Source: Nitrospirae bacterium GWB2_47_37
Lineage (GTDB): Bacteria; Nitrospirota; Thermodesulfovibrionia; Thermodesulfovibrionales; Dissulfurispiraceae
Direction of reading: 5' to 3'
NCBI GenBank assembly: GCA_001803635.1
Contig: MHDU01000039.1
Location: 1 to 64,000 of the forward strand
Length of the DNA stretch: 64,000 nucleotides
Part shown: positions 39,626-47,062 of the stretch, piece by piece
How positions within the stretch are numbered: position 1 is the stretch's first letter
How the letters are laid out: every line of letters begins with the position of its first letter
The notes under the pieces: generated by a model
Database searches by the model: none
Seen by the model: the letters and a program-made list of their open reading frames with translations, nothing else
What the model was told of the DNA's origin: nothing
Translations under genes and position numbers: made by a program

Positions 39626-40516
39626 TCAACGCTCAAGCAGCCGTTTTTTAATATCTATCGCCGCCACGGCGCCCTCGCCCGCCGCTATGACCGCCTGATC
39701 ATTGCCCTGATTCAGCGGGCCGACGATATACAGGCCGCTCAGGGAAGATTCATAGTTGTGAGCCGTTATGTATTTGAAGCCTTTATTATCTCTTTTAAAA
39801 TTCAAATCCGAGAGAAAACCGTCATTCAATTTATAGCCGAAGTGGGACATTATTACCTCGCACTCGATCCTTCGCCCGTCCTGCAGTTCAAGCGCCTCCA
39901 TTTTTTCATTCCCGATGATACGCTCCGGACGGCCTATTATCAAGGGGATATTTTCATCCGCAAGTTCCTCCTTGTATTCTTCAGGGGCCTTGTCCGTATA
40001 AAGCACGAGGGTTATGTCTTTGGTGAACATCTCTCTCATTGCGAATGTTAGATGGACGGTCTTTATGGAATTTCCGATTATGACAAGCTTTTTGTTCGTT
40101 GTTTTGTATCCGTCGCAGTCCACACAGGTAAAAAGGCTTGTCCCTAAAAATTTATGGAGATTTTCGATGGACGGCAGATTGTCGTAAACACCGGATGAGA
40201 CTATCACGAATTTAGACAAATATTGTTTATCTCCCGCGTATACTTCAAAAAATTCGTTTTTCAGGACTTTCGTTACAAGGCCGTGCTCGACCTTTACGTT
40301 GAAGCTTTTTGCCTGCTCTATCCCCGCCTCAATTATTTCCTTTCCCGAGATCGCCTTCTGCGTTAAAAAATTCTCTATGCATTTTGCATGCTGAGTCCTT
40401 CCGCCTCCCCTGTCTATGAGCAGGGCGTTCCTGTTGTATCTGCCTAAATAGATCGCCGCCTGAAGGCCGCCGGGACCCGCGCCTATGATAATGCAGTCGT
40501 ATATTTGTTCCGTCAT
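39626..40516 (-). CDS. Thioredoxin reductase-like flavoprotein
   Basis: A 296-residue FAD/NAD(P)-dependent oxidoreductase. The FAD site is CIIIGAGPGGLQAAIYLGRY, the redox-active pair is CVDC in FTCVDCDGYKT near residue 131, and the C-terminal flavin motif is GLYIVGPLNQGNDQAVIAAGEG. The pyridine-nucleotide region KLVIIGNSIKTVHLTFAMRE lacks the canonical GxGxxA, so cofactor preference may differ from NADPH. Substrate thioredoxin is not adjacent. ATG 40516 is favoured over an extension of 11 codons, because TATAAT lies six bases upstream and would be inside the extension. Confidence 0.85.
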   Translation of the reverse strand: MTEQIYDCIIIGAGPGGLQAAIYLGRYNRNALLIDRGGGRTQHAKCIENFLTQKAISGKEIIEAGIEQAKSFNVKVEHGLVTKVLKNEFFEVYAGDKQYLSKFVIVSSGVYDNLPSIENLHKFLGTSLFTCVDCDGYKTTNKKLVIIGNSIKTVHLTFAMREMFTKDITLVLYTDKAPEEYKEELADENIPLIIGRPERIIGNEKMEALELQDGRRIECEVIMSHFGYKLNDGFLSDLNFKRDNKGFKYITAHNYESSLSGLYIVGPLNQGNDQAVIAAGEGAVAAIDIKKRLLER

Positions 40517-40522
40517 GTAAGA

Positions 40523-40528
40523 ATTATA
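40523..40528 (-). promoter_or_regulatory. Minus-10 box for a leaderless transcript
   Basis: TATAAT on the minus strand, six bases before the ATG of the flavoprotein gene. The minus-35 region is poor. Confidence 0.45.
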
Positions 40529-40589
40529 CCAGATAAAACATCGGCGCAAAACTATAATCTACAATCAAAATATCTCGATATATAGTAAA

Positions 40590-40616
40590 AGTCTGCTTCA
40601 ATGACTTTATAAAGGT
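40590..40616. repeat. Solo family-1 terminus before yceI
   Basis: AGTCTGCTTCAATGACTTTA (from 40590) matches the termini of the 167-bp elements and the solo copy at 4271. Confidence 0.5.
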
Positions 40617-40650
40617 GATATAATTTAGAAAAACGTATGAAGGGGGAGTT

Positions 40651-41190
40651 ATGCCAAAATGGAATATAGACCCTGACCATTCGGTTGCGGCCTTTTCGGT
40701 TAGACATTTGATGGTAACGAACGTGCGCGGACAGTTCGGTAAACTTACGGGCACGATCAACTTCGATCCGTCCGATATAGCCGCGTCTTCCGTTGAATTA
40801 ACAATCGATGTTTCAAGCATTACAACCGGAATACAAAAAAGAGACGATCACCTGCGAAGCCCTGATTTTTTAGATGCGGAAAAATTTCCGAGCATCGTTT
40901 TTAAAAGCGTAAAGGCGGAAAGCATGGGAGGCAACAAAGGCAGGGTAACGGGCGGCCTCTCCGTTCACGGCATTACAAAACAGGTATCGCTCGATGTCGA
41001 ATTCTCCGGCCCTGTAAAAGCGCCCTTCGGAGGCGAGATATGCATGGGATTCTCAACGGAAACCGTGATCAACCGCGAAGACTTCGGCATAACGTGGAAC
41101 GAGCCGCTTGAAGGCGGCGGCGTAATGGTCGGCAGAGAATTACATTTGAATATCGATATAGAAGCGGACCTTATCAAGCAAGCCGGGTAA
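40651..41190 (+). CDS. YceI family protein
   Basis: A 179-residue lipocalin-like beta-barrel of the YceI family, which binds isoprenoid-type lipids. Family blocks: WNIDPDHSVAAFSVRHLMVT, FDPSDIAASSVELTIDVSSI, DFLDAEKFPSIVFKS and the ending REDFGITWN. There is no signal peptide, so it is cytosolic, unlike many YceI proteins. AAGGGGGAG precedes the ATG. It stands alone next to a solo repeat. Confidence 0.9.
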   Translation: MPKWNIDPDHSVAAFSVRHLMVTNVRGQFGKLTGTINFDPSDIAASSVELTIDVSSITTGIQKRDDHLRSPDFLDAEKFPSIVFKSVKAESMGGNKGRVTGGLSVHGITKQVSLDVEFSGPVKAPFGGEICMGFSTETVINREDFGITWNEPLEGGGVMVGRELHLNIDIEADLIKQAG

Positions 41191-41212
41191 CGTCATTGCG
41201 TTTCGCTGCCGG

Positions 41213-41416
41213 TTACCACACAAGCGACATAAGGGCCTGAGTATCCGACTGAATGCGGTTATATTTGCACTGTACAACCATGCACTCCGACCGGTAGCAG
41301 TAACCGTCCTTTATCACCACATGTATGCCAATGCCCGTCCTTTCGGGATATGGACAGGGCATGTGGAGCTTTCGGGTTGTATCCGACCAGCGCTTCTGCA
41401 TGAGAAAATCTTTCAT
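41213..41416 (-). CDS. Small hypothetical protein
   Basis: A 67-residue frame with ordinary codons (MKDFLMQKRWSDTTRKLHM then GIGIHVVIKDGYCYRSECMV). Three to four cysteines (PCPYPE, GYCYRSEC, QCKYN) might bind metal. TATACT lies 14 bases before the ATG with GGGA as a weak ribosome site. I do not recognise it. Confidence 0.4.
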   Translation of the reverse strand: MKDFLMQKRWSDTTRKLHMPCPYPERTGIGIHVVIKDGYCYRSECMVVQCKYNRIQSDTQALMSLVW

Positions 41417-41466
41417 AAAATCCCGTTCTTAGTATACCAGTTAGGGACTATTTTCGGCATCTGCGG

Positions 41467-41494
41467 TTGACATTATTTTTTAATGTGCTAATCT
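41467..41494 (+). promoter_or_regulatory. Promoter of the P460 gene cluster
   Basis: TTGACA (41467-41472) and TAATCT (41489-41494), 16-base spacer, about 40 bases before the ATG. Confidence 0.55.
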
Positions 41495-41536
41495 TTATTA
41501 CCAGGATAAAAGAACTCAAGTTATCAGGAGGTTGTC

Positions 41537-42049
41537 ATGAAAAAGATTTTAACGGTTGTATCGGCGGTTGTTTTTATCCTCGGATTCGGGTTTACGGCAA
41601 GCGCGATTCACGATATTATCCCGTCCGAGTCCCAGATACCGGAGCCCGGCCCTAACGCCGAAAAACTCAACGAATACATAATCAAATACGATCCTTACAG
41701 GGCATGGGAATTGTGGCCTGATAAAGGCAGGCTTTACAAAGGCGCCGCGCCTCACGGGGCGCTGCTTACGACATTTGTGAACAATGCCGGATATTTTTCC
41801 ATTAAAAAGAAAAAAGGCATGGCCGACGGCTCGATTATTGCCAAGGAAAACTACACTGCCGACAAAAAATTCGTCGCGCTTTCCGTGATGTATAAAATAA
41901 AAGGCTACAACCCTGCAGGCGGAGACTGGTTCTGGGTAAAATACGCCCCCGACGGAAAGGTCGAGGCGGCCGGAAAAGTCAAAGGGTGTATAGACTGCCA
42001 CGCTAAAATGAAAGACAATGATTACATTTTCACGGGAAAGGTGAAGTAA
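41537..42049 (+). CDS. Cytochrome P460-like periplasmic heme protein
   Basis: A 170-residue secreted protein. Signal peptide VVFILGFGFTASA; then a P460-type domain (NEYIIKYDPYRAWELWPDKG, KGAAPHGALLTTFVN, FVALSVMYKIKGYNPAGGDW) and the C-terminal heme motif CIDCHAKMKDND. P460 and cytochrome c'-beta proteins act on hydroxylamine or bind NO; the catalytic crosslinking Lys cannot be assigned from sequence alone. AGGAGGT precedes the ATG. It begins a cluster of same-strand redox and stress genes reaching to 49 kb. Confidence 0.85.
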   Translation: MKKILTVVSAVVFILGFGFTASAIHDIIPSESQIPEPGPNAEKLNEYIIKYDPYRAWELWPDKGRLYKGAAPHGALLTTFVNNAGYFSIKKKKGMADGSIIAKENYTADKKFVALSVMYKIKGYNPAGGDWFWVKYAPDGKVEAAGKVKGCIDCHAKMKDNDYIFTGKVK

Positions 42050-42077
42050 TTTTCAGTTGCCCGGCAGGGAGGTCATT

Positions 42078-43451
42078 ATGGAACTATATGACAAATCGAG
42101 AAGGGATTTTCTTAAGCTTTTAGGCGCGGCAGCCGTGGCCTCTCAGTTTCCGGCTATGGTTGAGGCGGGTTCCTATACTCCCGATATCGGGCATATGGAC
42201 CGCGTATTTATAGCAAATGAAGATTCCAATACTATAACCGTAATAGATCCGAGGACAAACACGGTTGAAACAACCATTAATCTTACGAGCTTTGACGAAG
42301 ACCCGAGACCTCCATTCCGTTTCGTGACTGCCGGAGCCGTGCCCACACATGCTGCGATGATCCGCAAACCGCTTTATCACGGATGCATCGACGCGCATGG
42401 AGCAGTGCCGTCTCCTGACGGCAGGATTCTCGCGACAAGCGGCCGCGGCTCAAGCAATGTTTACCTTATTGATACTGTGAAAAAGAAAGTAATCGGCAAT
42501 GTACCGAATCCCTTTGCATCATCGACTACCAATTCTGAAAGAATCTCCAGCGGGATACTTGTGGGCCGCGAACCGCACGAACCCACTTTCACCCGCAACG
42601 GCAGGGAATTATGGATTGCAGTGCGCGGGGAAGACAGGCTCGCAATTCTCGACGTGGAGAAAGCGATAAAACAATCCGGAGGAACCGATGCGCAGGCTAT
42701 AATCCAATTCGTCAACACCGTAAACGGCCCGGCTCAGGTCTGGTTTAACGCCGATGGGACTTTAGCCTTTGTCGCGAGCCAAAAGGTTTCTAAAATCGAC
42801 ATATTCAGGGTCAACCCGGATATGAGCGGCTATTCGCACCCAAAACATCTTACTACGGTAGATATAAGCGAACAGGACAAACCCGGTTTCACCCCGTTTC
42901 TCAAGACTTCTCCGGAAGGCAAAGAGGTCTGGTTCTCGCACAAACTTAGCGATGCGGTATCCGCCCGTTCCGTAAAAGAACCTTTTGACATATTGGATAC
43001 CGTACCTCTCGGAAAGCAGGCGCGGCCCAATCACCTTGAGTTTGTCGAAAATTCAAACGGCAAGGCGGTATATGTAAGCCTTGCCCGCGTGGATGACAAC
43101 GGCCCCGGCGGTACGGCTTCAAGCCAAATCGCGATAATCGACAGGAGCGCACTGGCAGGAAAACGGAAAGTTGTAGGCACGTTCTTTTCGCAAGGCAGGG
43201 AAGCGCACGGCATATGGACGAACCCGACGAATAAATTGCTCTATATAGCGCATGAACAGGATGAACTGCCCGGAACTCCAAATGCCGGACAGACCGTGGC
43301 GACTGCATTTGACGTATCTGATCCGTTCAAGCCGAAATTCATAGCGCAGATGCCGCTCGGCAGTCTCAAGCTGCCGTCAGGCGAATTGCGGAACAAAAAA
43401 AGCATCAATCTCGTGTATGTACGTCCGGGTTATCGCGGGCAAACAGGATAG
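42078..43451 (+). CDS. Tat-exported YVTN beta-propeller protein
   Basis: A 457-residue protein. The N-terminus KSRRDFLKLLGAAAVASQFP is a twin-arginine signal. The rest is a series of propeller blades such as FIANEDSNTITVIDPRTNTV and LATSGRGSSNVYLIDTVKKK, and REAHGIWTNPTNKLLYIAHE. Such YncE/nitrite-reductase-like propellers often bind metals or hemes or act as protein scaffolds; no CxxCH is present here. GGGAGGT precedes ATG 42078. It lies between the P460 and DUF305 genes and may work with them in the periplasm. Confidence 0.8.
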   Translation: MELYDKSRRDFLKLLGAAAVASQFPAMVEAGSYTPDIGHMDRVFIANEDSNTITVIDPRTNTVETTINLTSFDEDPRPPFRFVTAGAVPTHAAMIRKPLYHGCIDAHGAVPSPDGRILATSGRGSSNVYLIDTVKKKVIGNVPNPFASSTTNSERISSGILVGREPHEPTFTRNGRELWIAVRGEDRLAILDVEKAIKQSGGTDAQAIIQFVNTVNGPAQVWFNADGTLAFVASQKVSKIDIFRVNPDMSGYSHPKHLTTVDISEQDKPGFTPFLKTSPEGKEVWFSHKLSDAVSARSVKEPFDILDTVPLGKQARPNHLEFVENSNGKAVYVSLARVDDNGPGGTASSQIAIIDRSALAGKRKVVGTFFSQGREAHGIWTNPTNKLLYIAHEQDELPGTPNAGQTVATAFDVSDPFKPKFIAQMPLGSLKLPSGELRNKKSINLVYVRPGYRGQTG

Positions 43452-43462
43452 AAGGAGGCAAT

Positions 43463-43888
43463 ATGAGATACGCTCTGTTATTTGCGGCTGTGATTATGGC
43501 GTATAGTTCCGCGTGGGCGCAGGACCATTCGAATCATAAGCAAGCGCCGGCGCAATACGGTCCCGAATTTACAATGTTCATGAAGGAGATGGATGCCGGC
43601 ATGAAAAAGATGATGGACGATATGCATGCTCCCGGCTATTCCGGAGATCCCGACATAGATTTCCTCGTAATGATGATCCCGCATCACGAAGGCGCGATCG
43701 AGATGGCCCGTCTTGTCCTTATTCACGGGAAAGACCCGATAGTACGCAAATTCGCGGAAGAGATCATCGCCGCCCAGCGGGTTGAAATCGAAGCCATGAA
43801 ACGGAGATTAACCATTCTTCGCGTTAAGCCCGACCCGGATCCCGATGGGTTCCCGGCGCTCGGCGGCACAAGAGGAAAAGGCAAATAA
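43463..43888 (+). CDS. DUF305 periplasmic protein
   Basis: A 141-residue exported protein with signal peptide ending SSAWA-QDH. The DUF305 signature DFLVMMIPHHEGAIEMARLV is clear, and a His/Met-rich region (DHSNHKQAP, MDAGMKKMMDDMHAPG) suggests copper binding. DUF305 proteins are ferritin-like helical bundles seen near metal-resistance genes. It follows the propeller gene by 11 bases with a GGAGG ribosome site. Confidence 0.88.
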   Translation: MRYALLFAAVIMAYSSAWAQDHSNHKQAPAQYGPEFTMFMKEMDAGMKKMMDDMHAPGYSGDPDIDFLVMMIPHHEGAIEMARLVLIHGKDPIVRKFAEEIIAAQRVEIEAMKRRLTILRVKPDPDPDGFPALGGTRGKGK

Positions 43889-43909
43889 ATTCAGAAGAGA
43901 GGAGGTAAT

Positions 43910-44194
43910 ATGCCGTCAAAAATACCGGTTGATCTCGGAAAACTGAAAAAAGAGGATATCGACAAAGAGATTTTGAGGGCCGCCATAATAGCCGAACTGG
44001 ACGCCGTAAATCTCTACGAACAGATGGCTGCGCTCGCTACGAACAAAAACATCCGCACAATCCTCATGGACATAGCAAAGGAAGAAAAGACCCATGTAGG
44101 CGAATTTCAGGCTCTCCTTTTACGGGAGGATCAGGAGCAGGAAAGGGAACTCGAAGAAGGCAGGAGAGAGGTCAAAGAAATAACCGGGAAATAA
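43910..44194 (+). CDS. Short ferritin-like protein (encapsulated-ferritin type)
   Basis: A 94-residue two-helix protein. The motif ILRAAIIAELDAVNLYEQMA followed by DIAKEEKTHVGEFQALLL holds a Glu on the first helix and ExxH on the second, as in encapsulin-associated ferritins that assemble into diiron dimers. The charged tail (QERELEEGRREVKEI) could be a coil. No encapsulin gene is in the window, so encapsulation is untested. It has AGGAGGT before the ATG, and a nitroreductase follows. Confidence 0.8.
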   Translation: MPSKIPVDLGKLKKEDIDKEILRAAIIAELDAVNLYEQMAALATNKNIRTILMDIAKEEKTHVGEFQALLLREDQEQERELEEGRREVKEITGK

Positions 44195-44225
44195 TGCGGC
44201 CGGAGGACTCGTAGAGGAGGCGCTT

Positions 44226-44855
44226 ATGGAAATAATTCAGGCTATTAAGGAGAGACGCTCGATAAACTTTTTCGATCCGGGCAGGGAAATCCCCGACGAT
44301 AAATTAAGGGAACTGTTTGAAATCGCGAATCTTGCGCCTTCGTCCTTCAATCTCCAGCCGTGGAAGGTCGTGGCAGTGAGAGACCCCGAAAGGAAAAAGG
44401 CATTAAGGCAGTGCGCGTTCAATCAGCCAAAAGCGGAAGAGGCGTCCGCGGTATTGATCATGGTTGCCGACCCTAAGGCCATGGAAGAGAATATAGACCG
44501 GATGCTCGACAACTGGCAGGAGCTCGGATACATGAAACCGGACATGAGAGATACCTATAAGGGGATGGCAAACAATCTATACGGAACCGACGACAGCCTC
44601 AAAAGGAAATTTTTTGCGATAAAGAATACTTCCCTTTTCGCGATGAATCTTATGGTTGCGGCAAAGGGGCTCGGCCTTGAGACTCATCCCATGGACGGCT
44701 TTGACGAGGATTGCGTGAAAAAGGAATTCGATATACCCGAGGACAAGGTCATACCGATGCTTATAGCCGTCGGTTATCTTAAGCCCGGAATAACGCTTCT
44801 TCCGAGGGCGTGGAGAAGAAAAATCGAAGAATTCGTAAAATTCGAACGATATTGA
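44226..44855 (+). CDS. Nitroreductase family FMN protein
   Basis: A 209-residue flavoprotein of the NfsB/NfnB-like fold. The N-terminal AIKERRSINFFDPGREIPDD and LAPSSFNLQPWKVVAVRD are the FMN-binding parts; MNLMVAAKGLGLETHPMDGF and VIPMLIAVGYLKPG follow. It reduces quinones, nitro compounds or related electrophiles with NAD(P)H. It lies in the stress cluster, ahead of tpx by 12 bases. Confidence 0.9.
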   Translation: MEIIQAIKERRSINFFDPGREIPDDKLRELFEIANLAPSSFNLQPWKVVAVRDPERKKALRQCAFNQPKAEEASAVLIMVADPKAMEENIDRMLDNWQELGYMKPDMRDTYKGMANNLYGTDDSLKRKFFAIKNTSLFAMNLMVAAKGLGLETHPMDGFDEDCVKKEFDIPEDKVIPMLIAVGYLKPGITLLPRAWRRKIEEFVKFERY

Positions 44856-44867
44856 GATGGAGAGATT

Positions 44868-45383
44868 ATGGAACGCACGGGGATAATTACAATAAAAGGC
44901 AATCCGCTTACATTGATAGGTCCGGCATTAAAGGCCGGGGATAAAGCGCCTGACTTCTATGTCCTGGACGGCGAGTTGAAAGGCGTCGGGTTAAAGGATT
45001 TTAAAGGCAAAATAAAACTCATAAGCGTAACACCTTCCCTCGATACGCCGGTCTGCGATATGCAGGCGCGCAGGTTCAATCAGGAGGCCGCGAACCTGCC
45101 GGACGATATGGCGGTTTTGAATATCAGCATGGACCTGCCTTTTGCCGTTTCGAGATTCTGCGCGACAGCGGGAATAGATAAGGTCAAGGCATTTTCGGAC
45201 CACAGGGATGCGTCGTTCGGAAACGCTTACGGCGTTTTGATCAAAGAACTGAGGCTGCTCGCCCGTTCCATCTTTATTGTAGATAAAGACGACGTCATAA
45301 GATACATCGAGATCGTTGCCGAGACGACAAGCCTGCCCGATTACGACAAGGCTCTCGATGCGGCGAAAAAACTGCGCGCATAA
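44868..45383 (+). CDS. tpx: Thiol peroxidase
   Basis: A 171-residue atypical 2-Cys peroxiredoxin. Peroxidatic Cys is in TPSLDTPVCDMQARRFN (about residue 62) and the resolving Cys in AVSRFCATAGI. The N-terminal ITIKGNPLTLIGPALKAGDK is Tpx-typical. It reduces peroxides using thioredoxin; a thioredoxin-reductase-like gene is at 39.6 kb. It is part of the oxidative-stress run ahead of SOD. Confidence 0.93.
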   Translation: MERTGIITIKGNPLTLIGPALKAGDKAPDFYVLDGELKGVGLKDFKGKIKLISVTPSLDTPVCDMQARRFNQEAANLPDDMAVLNISMDLPFAVSRFCATAGIDKVKAFSDHRDASFGNAYGVLIKELRLLARSIFIVDKDDVIRYIEIVAETTSLPDYDKALDAAKKLRA

Positions 45384-45402
45384 ACGTATCTGGGAGGAAT
45401 TT

Positions 45403-46089
45403 ATGTTGAACAGGCGACAATTCATATCGGTAACGGCAATAGGCATGGCCGCGCTTTCTACCGGCTATACAATACCGTCATACGAAAAACAAAAAAAGGA
45501 GGATAAAAAAATGGCTTACACGGCAAAAGATTATTCAAAACTCATAGGCATGGAGGGCTTCGGCGAAACTCTCCTGAAAAATCACTTCACCCTGTATCAG
45601 GGGTATGTAACGAACACCAACAAGGTGCTGGACACCCTCGACCGGATGCTGAAAGACGGAAAGACCGGAACCCCGGAGTTCGCGGAATTAAAGCGGAGGC
45701 TCGGCTGGGAATTTAACGGCATGAGGCTCCACGAATATTATTTCGAGAATTTAGGCGGAAAGGGCGGCATCAACAAAGACGGGAAACTCGCGAAAAAAAT
45801 GGCGGAGGACTTCGGGAGCTATGAGGCATGGGAAAAGGACTTTAAGGCCGTAGGAGCTATGAGGGGCATAGGATGGGTCGCACTGTATCGGGACAGCGTC
45901 AACGGAAAGCTCATAAACTTCTGGATAAACGAACACGACGTATCCCATCCGGCCGGGTGCGATCCGGTATTGATAATGGACGTGTTCGAGCACGCCTTTA
46001 TGATCGATTACGGGCTTAAGAGGGCCGATTACATAGAGGCGTTCTTTAAGAACATAAACTGGGGCGCGGCAGAGGCACGGCTCAAATAA
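45403..46089 (+). CDS. Fe/Mn superoxide dismutase with possible exported and cytosolic forms
   Basis: A 228-residue Fe/Mn SOD. Metal ligands are placed as His in KNHFTLYQGYV, His in RLHEYYFENLGG, and Asp and His in LIMDVFEHAFMID. The N-terminus LNRRQFISVTAIGMAALSTG resembles a Tat signal. A second in-frame ATG at 45511 (MAYTAKDY) has its own consensus AGGAGG eight bases upstream, which would yield a 192-residue cytosolic enzyme. ATG 45403 has GGGAGG as well. The gene abuts the rubrerythrin-like gene. Metal choice between Fe and Mn cannot be told. Confidence 0.93.
   Translation: MLNRRQFISVTAIGMAALSTGYTIPSYEKQKKEDKKMAYTAKDYSKLIGMEGFGETLLKNHFTLYQGYVTNTNKVLDTLDRMLKDGKTGTPEFAELKRRLGWEFNGMRLHEYYFENLGGKGGINKDGKLAKKMAEDFGSYEAWEKDFKAVGAMRGIGWVALYRDSVNGKLINFWINEHDVSHPAGCDPVLIMDVFEHAFMIDYGLKRADYIEAFFKNINWGAAEARLK
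45497..45513 (+). promoter_or_regulatory. Internal ribosome site inside the SOD gene
   Basis: AGGAGG at 45497-45502 followed after eight bases by the in-frame ATG at 45511, the expected start of a signal-less SOD. Confidence 0.6.
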
Positions 46090-46580
46090 TGGTAACGGGC
46101 AAGGAAGACCTGCTTCAGGCCCTCATAGAGGCGTATCTGGTGGAGAAAGGCACAATGGAATTCTATTCCTATGCGTCTGAAAACGCCCTGAATCCGGAGG
46201 CTAAAAAGATGTTCGGCAATCTCTCGGGATGGGAAGGAAGGCATATGGAGTATATCCGGTTCCTTTATCATTCGGTCACGCAGGATCTCGACCTGAAGGG
46301 CTTCGAGGAATTCAGCAGAATGGCAGACGCGCCTTTCACGGAGGCAGGCATACCGGTAAAAGACATGGAGACGCAATTTGAAGAGCATAAATTCATCGAC
46401 GACATGGGAGCGCTCATAATGGCTCTTGAGGTTGACGGCAAGGCGTATGCACTGTACAGCAGGCTGTCTAAAAGCGCTGCGGACGCCAACGCGAGGGTGG
46501 TATTCAAAGAAATGATGGAACAGGAGGCAAGGCATATAGAATATCTGAAAAAGCTCAGAATAAAGCTTTCTGAGACTTAG
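46089..46580 (+). CDS. Rubrerythrin-like ferritin-fold protein
   Basis: A 163-residue four-helix diiron protein without a rubredoxin domain. Helix motifs are YLVEKGTMEFYSYASENALN, LSGWEGRHMEYIRFLYHS, MALEVDGKAYALYSRLSKSA and EQEARHIEYLKKLR, with Glu and His ligands. It probably reduces hydrogen peroxide, and follows SOD by one-base overlap. This makes a superoxide-to-water pathway from SOD, Tpx and this protein plausible. Confidence 0.85.
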   Translation: MVTGKEDLLQALIEAYLVEKGTMEFYSYASENALNPEAKKMFGNLSGWEGRHMEYIRFLYHSVTQDLDLKGFEEFSRMADAPFTEAGIPVKDMETQFEEHKFIDDMGALIMALEVDGKAYALYSRLSKSAADANARVVFKEMMEQEARHIEYLKKLRIKLSET

Positions 46581-46613
46581 AAACCGCTTCAATACAATGC
46601 CCTGTCATCTAAT
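46579..46613. repeat. Family-3 repeat copy
   Basis: GAAACCGCTTCAATACAATG followed by CCCTGTCA resembles the right arm of the element near 38500. Confidence 0.4.
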
Positions 46614-46648
46614 TTTGATGGAACCTATTAAACAACAGGAGGTATAAG

Positions 46649-46993
46649 ATGGCGAAAATCGAGTATGCCGGAGGAAAGGTCGAAATTGACAGTGAGGGTT
46701 ATCTCGTAAACATCGACGACTGGAACGAACAGGTGGCTTGCGCGCTTGCTGAAATAGCGGGGGTTGACGAGCTGACAAAGGAGAGGATAGACATCCTGAA
46801 GTTCGTAAGGGAATATTATAAAAAATATAATTTCTTCCCTATCTTGAACGCGGTCTGTAAAAATGTGCACCAGCCCAAGAACTGCATCAACGAAAAGTTC
46901 ATGGACCCTTTAACCGCATGGAAATTAGCCGGTCTTCCGCAGCCGGGCGAAGACATAATCAATATCGTCGAATACGGCCAGACTCCCACGTAA
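46649..46993 (+). CDS. DsrC/TusE-family protein lacking the redox cysteines
   Basis: A 114-residue DsrC-like protein. The N-terminal half DSEGYLVNIDDWNEQVACAL and LKFVREYYKKYNFFPILNAV match the family. In DsrC the C-terminal arm has Cys in GACKMAGLPKPTGCV. Here the corresponding segment is TAWKLAGLPQPGEDIINIVE, with Trp for the first and no C-terminal Cys, and the chain runs 12 residues longer. Canonical sulfur-trisulfide chemistry is therefore unlikely; a regulatory role like that of cysteine-free DsrC paralogues is possible. Three other Cys occur (VACALAE, AVCKNV, KNCINE). It has AGGAGGT and a strong terminator. Confidence 0.85.
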   Translation: MAKIEYAGGKVEIDSEGYLVNIDDWNEQVACALAEIAGVDELTKERIDILKFVREYYKKYNFFPILNAVCKNVHQPKNCINEKFMDPLTAWKLAGLPQPGEDIINIVEYGQTPT

Positions 46994-47002
46994 AAACCGC
47001 GC

Positions 47003-47045
47003 AAAGAACGGTTTGGCCGGATGCTGTCCGGTCAAACCGTTCTTT
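47003..47045 (+). terminator. Intrinsic terminator after the DsrC-like gene
   Basis: AAAGAACGGTTTG (47003-47015) pairs with CAAACCGTTCTTT (47033-47045), with CCGGA/TCCGG inside, and ends in a short T run. Confidence 0.85.
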
Positions 47046-47062
47046 TATCGGGGAAATCCATA

